Below are positions 1-5,249 of a DNA stretch of 5,533 bases, in pieces. The position numbers and the translations under genes are program-made. Source of the stretch: CAZNQW01 sp964575225. GTDB lineage: Bacteria; Chloroflexota; Anaerolineae; JAAYZQ01. A model generated the notes under the pieces. The model did no database searches, was not told the DNA's origin, and was given only the letters and a program-made list of their open reading frames with translations. The DNA lies in assembly GCA_964575225.1 (NCBI GenBank), contig CAZNQW010000255.1, positions 1 through 5,533 of the forward strand, written 5' to 3'. Position 1 is the first letter of the stretch. Each line of letters begins with the position of its first letter.

Positions 1-55
1 TCCCATGAGTCAACGAATCAGTTTCGGTAACATTTATTCGTGAGGCAATACGGAC

Positions 56-76
56 TCCGATTTGATTCCGATTTGA
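56..76. repeat. Two tandem copies of TCCGATTTGA, 11-bp period
   Basis: The 10-mer TCCGATTTGA occurs at 56-65 and again at 67-76, one helical turn apart and about 20 bp upstream of the -35 box of the riboswitch promoter. That placement would suit a regulator contacting the same DNA face twice, but no known operator is recognised and two copies could be a chance duplication. The rest of 1-90 holds no gene that I can see. Confidence 0.45.
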
Positions 77-90
77 CTTCGCCGGACCTT

Positions 91-105
91 GGCTGTTTGA
101 CAGCC
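91..105. repeat. Inverted repeat GGCTGT-TTG-ACAGCC over the -35 box
   Basis: GGCTGT (91-96) and ACAGCC (100-105) are perfect 6-nt inverted arms around a TTG spacer. The -35 hexamer TTGACA (97-102) lies inside the repeat, so a protein bound here would block RNA polymerase. There is no T-run after it, which argues against a terminator for an upstream gene. The operator role is inferred; no regulator is identified. Confidence 0.4.
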
Positions 106-125
106 TGATCGCTTTGTGCTATGAT
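97..125 (+). promoter_or_regulatory. Sigma70-type promoter of the riboswitch-permease transcript
   Basis: The -35 box TTGACA (97-102) matches consensus in full. The spacer is 17 bp (103-119) and the -10 box TATGAT (120-125) matches 5 of 6. Transcription would start near 132, about 20 nt before the aptamer and about 300 nt before the first start codon. Its position just ahead of a structured leader makes it the natural promoter for the small gene and the MOT1 permease. Confidence 0.8.
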
Positions 126-152
126 ATCTTTGGTTGGAAAATCACATAGACA

Positions 153-292
153 GCATCTCCGAGCCTCAGCACCTAAGGGTGTGTGTCAGGTTTTCCCGGC
201 AAAGCAGAGGGGACAAAGCACAAGCCTATGGCGTCAGGCCGGTAAGGTATAGCGGGAAACGGCTATGCCCTCCACACTTGAAAAGGAGATGC
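153..292 (+). promoter_or_regulatory. Moco/Tuco RNA motif (molybdenum cofactor riboswitch aptamer)
   Basis: This is a cis-acting RNA thought to sense molybdenum (or tungsten) cofactor. Seen directly: an 8-bp perfect closing helix P1, GCATCTCC (153-160) with GGAGATGC (285-292); the 5' segment CTCCGAGCCTCAGCACCT (157-174); a hairpin GGTATAGC (246-253) with GCTATGCC (262-269); GTGTG (near 179-185) facing CACAC (273-277); and TTGAAAAGGAG just before the end. From memory these match in order the E. coli moaA leader and the Moco consensus: the CTCC-GAGCC-GCACC start, the P5-like hairpin, and the (T)GGAAAGGAG end. The internal P2/P3 region is shorter than in E. coli. Shortened variants have been proposed to sense tungsten cofactor (Tuco), so I do not decide between Mo and W. 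The downstream MOT1 permease fits the known association of this motif with molybdate transport and cofactor genes. Confidence 0.83.
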
Positions 293-321
293 GCCGACGA
301 TGGTTGTAGGCGTGGCGTCTC
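286..321 (+). promoter_or_regulatory. Putative antiterminator: P1 3' arm pairs with terminator 1
   Basis: GAGA (286-289) and CGCC (292-295), separated by a 2-nt bulge, are complementary to TCTC (318-321) and GGCG (314-317). The first set is the 3' arm of aptamer helix P1 and the second is the 5' arm of the first terminator. The pairing therefore excludes both P1 and the terminator. Expected logic: with cofactor bound, P1 is held closed, the terminator forms and the genes are off; without cofactor, the antiterminator forms and the permease is made. This is read from base complementarity only. Confidence 0.55.
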
Positions 322-336
322 TCTGAGACGCCTTTT
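314..336 (+). terminator. Intrinsic terminator 1 (riboswitch expression platform)
   Basis: GGCGTCTC (314-321) and GAGACGCC (325-332) form a perfect 8-bp GC-rich stem with a 3-nt loop, followed by TTTT (333-336). It lies about 20 nt after the aptamer and before any gene, the usual arrangement for a transcription-attenuating riboswitch. The tail is short, so termination may be partial, which could explain the second copy downstream. Confidence 0.75.
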
Positions 337-361
337 CATTGGCCCAAACCTGACTTGCGTG

Positions 362-391
362 ACGGCGTCTCGTTTTTGAGACGCCGTTTTT
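362..391 (+). terminator. Intrinsic terminator 2, same core stem as terminator 1
   Basis: ACGGCGTCTC (362-371) and GAGACGCCGT (378-387) form a 10-bp perfect stem around a GTTTTT loop, followed by TTTT (388-391). The inner 8 bp are identical to terminator 1, but this stem is longer and has a more U-rich loop and tail. It ends 41 nt before the first start codon. It looks like a second attenuator in series, possibly from local duplication. Confidence 0.78.
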
Positions 392-432
392 CATTCCGGT
401 GGCCTTTTTCGGAAACAAGCGAGGAGCAGCGC

Positions 433-783
433 ATGCACATTGAACGTGTTCCAGAACAGAGGGAGGGAGACGCGGAGAAGGGCTTTCAGCTCGCCCTTCC
501 AGGCATGCCGGACTTTGGATCCCTGACGTTTGAGGACGCGATCCGGCTGTTCAAACAGTGGGGCTTTCAGGTAGAGCCTGGTCCCAGACCCGAGGAAGTT
601 ACGCTCATCTTGGAAGGATCCGATTACCGCAACTGTTCGGTGCACGATGCACGCGACCTGCCCGCGATGGCGGCTGTCGCCCTACGCGTCCGCTGGCAGA
701 ACGGGCTCTTGACAGGCCGGCGAGATCATCAACACCAGGTCCCTTGTTGGACCGATGGCGATCGCGCTGGATTGGTTTGCTGA
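433..783 (+). CDS. Small hypothetical protein, possibly frameshifted at its 3' end
   Basis: I do not recognise this 116-residue protein. The start is ATG 433, preceded by GAGGAG (421-426) with a 6-nt spacer. It is soluble, with no signal peptide or membrane segment. Residues ~30-50 (LTFEDAIRLFKQWGFQVE) read like an amphipathic helix followed by a strand, and ~54-93 look like an ordered alpha/beta domain rich in charged residues. The last ~20 residues (RRDHQHQVPCWTDG...) are low quality and look like an out-of-frame shadow. From 722 the +1 frame instead reads EIINTRSLVGPMAIALDWF, which is more protein-like, so a one-base indel near 713-722 is suspected. It is the first gene after the riboswitch and lies 19 nt before the permease start, so it is presumably co-transcribed and linked to Mo/W uptake. 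That link is inferred. Confidence 0.55.
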   Translation: MHIERVPEQREGDAEKGFQLALPGMPDFGSLTFEDAIRLFKQWGFQVEPGPRPEEVTLILEGSDYRNCSVHDARDLPAMAAVALRVRWQNGLLTGRRDHQHQVPCWTDGDRAGLVC

Positions 784-802
784 CAGGTGTCGAGGGCTCT
801 CG

Positions 803-1978
803 GTGAAGATCAAATCCTTTGAGTTTAACCTGCGAGAATTGGCCGGATCGACCGGTGATTTTGGCACCCTCTTTCCGATGGCCATCGGCTACATTGCTGT
901 GTGTGGTCTCGACCCTGCCGGGTTCCTGGTCATGATGGGTCTGGCGAACATCGTAACGGGCCTTGCCTACCGGCTACCCATGCCCATCGAGCCGATGAAG
1001 GTACTGGCTGTTGTGGCCATCTCCCAAGCTTGGTCGCCCTCCTTAATCAGCGCCTCGGCCCTGGGAACGGGCCTCATCTGGCTACTTTTGGCTCTGACCG
1101 GCGTGATGAACTGGATAGCGCGGATCACGCCCAACTCGGTTGTGCGGGGCATCCAGATCGCCTTGGGGGTACTCTTGGCCGTCCCTGCCGTCAAGATGCT
1201 TTCTACGGGGTGGGCGCTGGGCCTGGTCTCGGTTGCGATCGTCCTACTTTTCCGCAAGAGCCGTTACACCCCCGCCGCCCTGCTCCTGATGCTGCTGGGA
1301 ATTGGCTTCATGGCGTATGAGGGGCACCTGACCAAGATTCTCCCCCCTGCCTTTTCCGTGCCAACCTTTTCGGTACCGACCTGGCAGGAGATGTGGCAGG
1401 GATTGCTATTGGCCGGGTTTGCCCAACTGCCCTTGACGGCAACCAACGCCATCATTGCCACCTCGTCGTTGATCTCAACCTACTGGCCCGAGAGGAAGGT
1501 TCCTGAGCGGCAACTGGCCCTTAGCACGGGGGCGATGAACCTGGCCTCTTCGTTGTTTGGGGGTATGCCCATGTGTCACGGGGCTGGCGGGTTGGCCGGG
1601 CAATACTATTTTGGCGCCAGGACAGGCGGCACGAACCTCATCGAGGGCACCTTTGAGATGATCCTGGGGCTGTTTTTTGCCGCTTCGATCAGCCACCTCT
1701 TTGGCGCCTTTCCTCAGGCCATCATCGGGGCCATGATGCTCCTTGTGGGCATCGAGTTAGTCAAATTCGCCCGCGATGTGCGCTGGGGCCGGGATATGGC
1801 GCCAATGGCAGCCACCGTCGTGGGTTCCGTTGCGACCAACATGGCTGTTGGCTTTCTAACGGGTATGGTGGTTCACTACCTCATCGAACTCGTTTGGCGA
1901 AAAGGCAGTCCCTCGCCGCTGGGCCACGGTCTGGCTAGCACGAACCCGGATTCACCTCGCGGTGAAGAAGACTCTTGA
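803..1978 (+). CDS. MOT1-family molybdate/sulfate-type permease
   Basis: This is a multi-pass inner-membrane transporter of 391 residues, related to plant/algal MOT1 high-affinity molybdate carriers (MFS_MOT1 domain, SulP-like fold). Hallmarks visible: ELAGSTGDFGTLFP at 12-25, PMPIEPMK at 59-66, and FGGMPMCHGAGG at 252-263 followed by YFGARTGGTNLIEG; long hydrophobic stretches fill the rest. There is no C-terminal STAS domain, unlike true SulP sulfate carriers. The GTG start at 803 is chosen because GAGGG (792-796) lies 6 nt upstream and the family motif begins soon after. ATG 755 in the same frame would add 16 residues but lacks a good ribosome site. The frame is open back to 713, which allows a fusion with the upstream gene if that one is frameshifted. 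Substrate is probably molybdate, supported by the Moco-type leader and adjacent modAB; tungstate is not excluded. Confidence 0.9.
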   Translation: MKIKSFEFNLRELAGSTGDFGTLFPMAIGYIAVCGLDPAGFLVMMGLANIVTGLAYRLPMPIEPMKVLAVVAISQAWSPSLISASALGTGLIWLLLALTGVMNWIARITPNSVVRGIQIALGVLLAVPAVKMLSTGWALGLVSVAIVLLFRKSRYTPAALLLMLLGIGFMAYEGHLTKILPPAFSVPTFSVPTWQEMWQGLLLAGFAQLPLTATNAIIATSSLISTYWPERKVPERQLALSTGAMNLASSLFGGMPMCHGAGGLAGQYYFGARTGGTNLIEGTFEMILGLFFAASISHLFGAFPQAIIGAMMLLVGIELVKFARDVRWGRDMAPMAATVVGSVATNMAVGFLTGMVVHYLIELVWRKGSPSPLGHGLASTNPDSPRGEEDS

Positions 1979-2834
1979 CCACAAACAGAATCAGGAAGGA
2001 AACGCTGACCAGAATCACCGCCAGCGTCAGAGCGACGTCCAAGTTGAGTTCAAAGCCGAGGTAAATGGCCAGAGGCATGGTTTGGGTGCGCCCTGGGTAG
2101 TTACCTGCAAAGATGATGGTCGCGCCAAACTCACCGAGTGCCCGCGCCCAAGTCATGACACACCCACTGACAAGCCCCGCCCAGGCCAGAGGGAAGGTTA
2201 CATAGCAAAAGACCTGCCAACCACTCGCTCCATCCAAAGCGGCTGCCTGTTTCAGTTCGGGTTCAACGTTGGCAAAGCCCAGTGCTGCAGCCTTCACATA
2301 GAAAGGCGCGGCGACAAAGGTCTGAGCCAGCACCACAGCGATCCAGGTGAACGCAATATCGATGTCGAGCCACGCGAGGATTCCACCCAAGAGGCCCCGG
2401 CGGCCAAAGGCCAACAACAAGGCGACACCAGCCACGGCTGGCGGCAGGACCGTGGGCAGGTCTACCAACGTGTCGATGGCGCGTCGGAGCGGAATGCGAC
2501 GCTCTGCCAGGAGATAGCCCACCGGCGTGCCCAGCAGGAGGGTCACGAGGATCGTCATCAGCGTGGTACCAAGGCTCATCCCCAATGCCTGCAGCACCTG
2601 TGGATTGCCGAGATTGGGTAGCAGGCGAGCCGGCGGCATGCGCAAGAGCAAGGCGACGATGGGCAGGATCAGGAAGATCAAGAGGGGAAGGGCCAGTAGT
2701 CTTGCCCAGTGGCGTGGAAATCGCGTGGTTCTCCGCTGCCGCGGTCCCAGGGCAGGCGTCTCAAGCTGGGTGGCTAACGCCGCCGGCTGCCGGTGTGCCG
2801 ACCATGAAGGATGGGGTTCAGAACGGGCAGTCAT
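1935..2834 (-). CDS. modB: Molybdate ABC transporter permease ModB
   Basis: This is the inner-membrane channel subunit of the ModABC molybdate importer. With ATG 2834 it is 299 residues with about six membrane segments (roughly 46-66, 84-108, 125-146, 162-185, 212-230, 268-290). Family signatures: DLPTVLPPAVAGVALLLAFG (125-144); an EAA-type coupling loop at ~195-216, with Q in place of the usual E at 196; and RALGEFGATIIFAGN (231-245) followed by PGRTQTMPLAIY. It carries an N-terminal extension of about 40 polar residues, longer than usual for ModB. ATG 2834 is preferred because AGAGGGG sits just upstream; ATG 2867 (310 residues) is closer to modA but has no clear ribosome site. It follows modA by 48 nt in the same operon. 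Its 3' end overlaps the convergent permease gene by 44 nt, and no modC follows. Confidence 0.93.
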   Translation of the reverse strand: MTARSEPHPSWSAHRQPAALATQLETPALGPRQRRTTRFPRHWARLLALPLLIFLILPIVALLLRMPPARLLPNLGNPQVLQALGMSLGTTLMTILVTLLLGTPVGYLLAERRIPLRRAIDTLVDLPTVLPPAVAGVALLLAFGRRGLLGGILAWLDIDIAFTWIAVVLAQTFVAAPFYVKAAALGFANVEPELKQAAALDGASGWQVFCYVTFPLAWAGLVSGCVMTWARALGEFGATIIFAGNYPGRTQTMPLAIYLGFELNLDVALTLAVILVSVSFLILFVVKSLLHREVNPGSC

Positions 2835-2882
2835 GTCCCCTCTTTTTGTATCGATGGCTTGGGTCATCGCGGAGCCGTCCCG

Positions 2883-3782
2883 CTATTCCGTCGGCGAAAA
2901 GCCATATTGGGCCAGGATTTCCTGGCCCCGAGGCGAAAGAACCCAATCGACGAAGGCCTTGGCCCACTCTGGTTGAGGCGCGTCGCTCACCGGGGCGATG
3001 GGATAGGTAGCCACGGTGTTCAGCGCATCGGGGATGTCGATGCGCCCAACTTTGTCGGCATTGTCCAAACTGATGTCGGTCAGGTATACGATTCCAGCGT
3101 CCCCCTCGCCCAGCACGACCTTGGTCAACACCGACTTGACGGTATCCTCGTACGAGACAATGTTTCTCAGCACATCGTCCTTAAAAGTCGCCCCAAAAGC
3201 CGGATCCTGGCTGGCTTTGTCGAGGAACTCGAGAGAGTATTTCCCCACCGGCACTTCTTTCGCGGCGAGCACCAGCTTGAGCCCTGGCTGGGCCAAATCT
3301 TGCAGCGTTTCGAGCCTTGCTGGGTTGTCCTTGGGGCAAATGACCACAAGCTTGTTGTGGGCAAAGGTCCGTTGGCTGCCCTCGGCAACCCGATTGGAGG
3401 CGATGGCATTGACCATTTCCTTGGTGTTCGCGCTGGCAAAGACGTCGGCGGGGGCCCCTTGGGCGAGCTGTTGGGCCAATTGTTGCGAACCGGCCAGATT
3501 CAGGCTGATCTCCACGCCCGGGTGTTCGGACTCAAAGGCCTGACCGATCTCCTCAAAGGACTCGGTGAGGGAAGCTGCCGCAAAGACGATCAATTTCCCA
3601 GAGGCCAACGGCTGTGCGGGTTGCGGTTCCCCCGGGGCCGATGGGCCTTGCGACCCACAGCCCGCCATCGACAGGGTAAGGATGACCAACCCCGTCAAGA
3701 GTCGGATCCAATGCGCGGCCTGAGCGTGCCCCTTTGGCCTGGTACGGCAGAGAGGGCGATTTTGGTTGGATGTGGTGGTCAT
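2883..3782 (-). CDS. modA: Molybdate-binding lipoprotein ModA
   Basis: This is the extracytoplasmic substrate-binding protein of the molybdate ABC importer, 299 residues. The N-terminus has a basic stretch, a hydrophobic helix (~26-39) and a lipobox-like MAGC with Cys42, so it is probably lipid-anchored; Met at -3 is non-canonical. A proline-rich linker (47-60) precedes the domain, which opens with KLIVFAAASLTESF (63-76). By analogy with E. coli ModA, S71, S99 and Y233 (in DAGIVYLTD) are the likely oxyanion ligands. GAPADVFASA (109-118) and VPVGKYSLEFL (177-187) are further family signatures. ATG 3782 is chosen because GGAAGAGG lies just upstream; an in-frame start at 3857 falls inside the promoter. 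First gene of modAB. Tungstate binding cannot be excluded from sequence alone. Confidence 0.94.
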   Translation of the reverse strand: MTTTSNQNRPLCRTRPKGHAQAAHWIRLLTGLVILTLSMAGCGSQGPSAPGEPQPAQPLASGKLIVFAAASLTESFEEIGQAFESEHPGVEISLNLAGSQQLAQQLAQGAPADVFASANTKEMVNAIASNRVAEGSQRTFAHNKLVVICPKDNPARLETLQDLAQPGLKLVLAAKEVPVGKYSLEFLDKASQDPAFGATFKDDVLRNIVSYEDTVKSVLTKVVLGEGDAGIVYLTDISLDNADKVGRIDIPDALNTVATYPIAPVSDAPQPEWAKAFVDWVLSPRGQEILAQYGFSPTE

Positions 3783-3813
3783 TGCCTCTTCCTTTTTTGT
3801 TGCGACGTTGCTC

Positions 3814-3839
3814 TGAATTTGAATATTCATAATCTGAAT
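3814..3839. promoter_or_regulatory. Cluster of four TGAAT/ATTCA half-sites, candidate operator
   Basis: TGAAT occurs at 3814-3818, 3820-3824 and 3835-3839, and its complement ATTCA at 3825-3829. Two of them form the perfect 10-bp palindrome TGAATATTCA (3820-3829). The cluster starts right after the predicted modA transcript start, in the 5' leader, where a bound repressor would block transcription. It does not obviously match the E. coli ModE operator as I remember it, so the regulator is unknown. Confidence 0.45.
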
Positions 3840-3847
3840 AGGCTGAC

Positions 3848-3876
3848 ATGATACCATAACCGGATGTTTTCGTCAA
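3848..3876 (-). promoter_or_regulatory. Sigma70-type promoter of modAB
   Basis: On the minus strand TTGACG (3876-3871, 5 of 6 to consensus) is followed by a 17-bp spacer and TATCAT (3853-3848, 5 of 6). Transcription would start near 3841, about 58 nt before the modA ATG. The 126-nt gap after the CoA ligase gene contains this promoter and no convincing terminator, so some read-through from the upstream genes is possible. Confidence 0.75.
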
Positions 3877-3908
3877 ATCGCTCTCGCACAAAAAGCGGAA
3901 GTTGGGTG

Positions 3909-5249
3909 CTAGAGATCTGGGTCGCGAAGAGTTTCCACGATCGTGCGTTTCCCTCGTTCGGGCACCAGGGACTCGGTGATCGGCTGAATTTGGAGGTATA
4001 ACTTCAGGTGTCCGGCTAATCGGGCCCGGCGAAGGGTCGGCACGGCATTGAGGGCCTGATCGATCGTGGACTGGCATTGCGCCTCGGTTCCTGGCGTTAC
4101 CTGAACGCTCACATGCAGCCGATCGCCGAGGGTGCCCCGGCGGAGAGTTGCCTTGATGTTCACCACGGCCTCCAAAGGGAATAGCACATCGTCCAGATCG
4201 GCCAAGCTCACAGTCCAGCCCCCGTTCAATGGGATGCGGCCATCCAATCGCTCTCTCACCCGCGCTAGCGTTTTGAGAGTCGTGCCGCAAGGACAGGCGT
4301 CTGGAACAAAGCGACTGAGGTCACCGCTGCGATAGCGAAGCAGCGGCATCCCTCGCCGGGTGAGGGTGGTGAACACCACCTCCCCTTCCTCCCCCTCGGG
4401 GAGGGGTTGGCCCGTGTCAGGATCGACGATCTCCACATAGAGATCCGCCTCGCGCAGGTGATAGCCACGCCGGGCCTGGCACTCGACCCCGCCTCCCAAT
4501 CCCATCTCGGTCATGCCGTAGTGGTTGTAGACCACACAACCCCACGCTTCTTCCACGGCGGTGACAAGGGCCGGCGACACATAGTCAGTGGTCAGCAGCG
4601 CGCTCTTGAGCTTTGCGGGCACCCGGTGGCCATTCGTATCCCGATAGCGGGCCAGGGCCAGGACCTGGGTGGGTATGCCCACCAGGCTGTTCACCTCTTG
4701 GCGGACCATCACCTCCAGGGTCTGGGGCACATCGCGCACCGGGCCATGCTTGATGGCACTGGCGCCGAGCCGCCCCAAGGCCGTTGCCAGCAGGTCGCCG
4801 ACGCCGCCAGGCGTCTCGCAGGGCAGCAAGATCAGCACCCGGTCGCCGGGTTCCACCAAGGTGGTCATCCCGACGTGGAAAAAGCCGAGGGTCAACTCTT
4901 GATCGTCAGCGGTAAAGAAAATGCGCTTGGGCTGTCCCGTCGTGCCCGAGCTGAACAGGGTGACCACCCGCCGGATCTCGCTTTGGGAAACGCACAGGAG
5001 CCGAAGGGGCTGCGCCTGGAGATCCTCTGCGGTGGTAAAGGGAAATTTCTGAAGGTCCATCAAGGCCGCCACCTCGGCGGGCGCGTCGGTCAGGCGTTCC
5101 CGGTAAAAGGCGCTCCGGGTCCGGACTCGGTGCACCGTCTCCTGCAGTTTTCGCAGTTGATGTGTCTCGATGGCAGTCCGGCTCACCCGTCCGCCGTCCT
5201 GGCCGACCTTCTGTGCGATCCAGGGATCCAGAGGGGTGAGTCTCACCAT
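3909..5249 (-). CDS. PaaK-like AMP-dependent CoA ligase (DVU_1553-type)
   Basis: A 446-residue cytoplasmic adenylate-forming enzyme of the phenylacetate-CoA ligase family, expected to activate a carboxylate with ATP and pass it to CoA; the substrate is unknown. Motifs in order: phosphate loop SSGTTGQPK (100-108), YNHYGMTEMG (241-250), YRSGDL (306-311), CPCG (319-322, typical of PaaK-like proteins), and a C-terminal ERGKR (431-435) whose K434 is the candidate catalytic lysine. Length is near normal for PaaK-like ligases. The ATG at 5249 has a purine-rich site (GGGGGAAAGG) upstream and overlaps the stop of the radical SAM gene by 7 nt, suggesting coupled translation. The open frame upstream to 5351 is a shadow of that gene. 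From memory, similar ligases (DVU_1553) sit with radical SAM TrsS, a methyltransferase and XdhC-/MobA-like factors of aldehyde oxidoreductases. Confidence 0.88.
   Translation of the reverse strand: MVRLTPLDPWIAQKVGQDGGRVSRTAIETHQLRKLQETVHRVRTRSAFYRERLTDAPAEVAALMDLQKFPFTTAEDLQAQPLRLLCVSQSEIRRVVTLFSSGTTGQPKRIFFTADDQELTLGFFHVGMTTLVEPGDRVLILLPCETPGGVGDLLATALGRLGASAIKHGPVRDVPQTLEVMVRQEVNSLVGIPTQVLALARYRDTNGHRVPAKLKSALLTTDYVSPALVTAVEEAWGCVVYNHYGMTEMGLGGGVECQARRGYHLREADLYVEIVDPDTGQPLPEGEEGEVVFTTLTRRGMPLLRYRSGDLSRFVPDACPCGTTLKTLARVRERLDGRIPLNGGWTVSLADLDDVLFPLEAVVNIKATLRRGTLGDRLHVSVQVTPGTEAQCQSTIDQALNAVPTLRRARLAGHLKLYLQIQPITESLVPERGKRTIVETLRDPDL

Noticed and set aside
190..270. Partial resemblance to the c-di-GMP (GEMM) riboswitch
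   Set aside because: GGCAAA, GGACAAAGC and GCCTA recall GEMM, but the conserved GACGCAAAGCC element and its first hairpin are not intact. The outer helix and both flanks fit the Moco motif much better.
134..379. 81-residue open frame on the + strand across the leader
   Set aside because: It starts at a TTG without a ribosome site, lies wholly over the aptamer and first terminator, and its translation is arginine/cysteine-rich and not protein-like.
755..802. ATG 755 as the permease start
   Set aside because: No good ribosome site precedes it. GTG 803 has GAGGG at 6-nt spacing and sits next to the conserved N-terminal motif.
1962..2621. 219-residue + strand frame opposite modB
   Set aside because: Highly charged, Q/R/H-rich translation typical of an antisense shadow; the modB frame has clear family motifs.
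2835..2867. ATG 2867 as the modB start
   Set aside because: In frame and possible, but without a convincing ribosome site; ATG 2834 has AGAGGGG directly upstream. Not fully excluded.
2811..3851. 346-residue + strand frame opposite modA
   Set aside because: Long only because of the base composition opposite modA; no recognisable domain, and it runs through the modA promoter and leader.
3783..3857. In-frame upstream start of modA at 3857
   Set aside because: It would overlap the predicted -10 box and lies upstream of the predicted transcript start; ATG 3782 has a strong ribosome site and gives a normal signal peptide.
3553..4290. 245-residue - strand frame spanning the CoA ligase 3' end, the modA promoter and the modA 5' end
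   Set aside because: It is out of frame with two well-supported genes and its translation lacks domain character.
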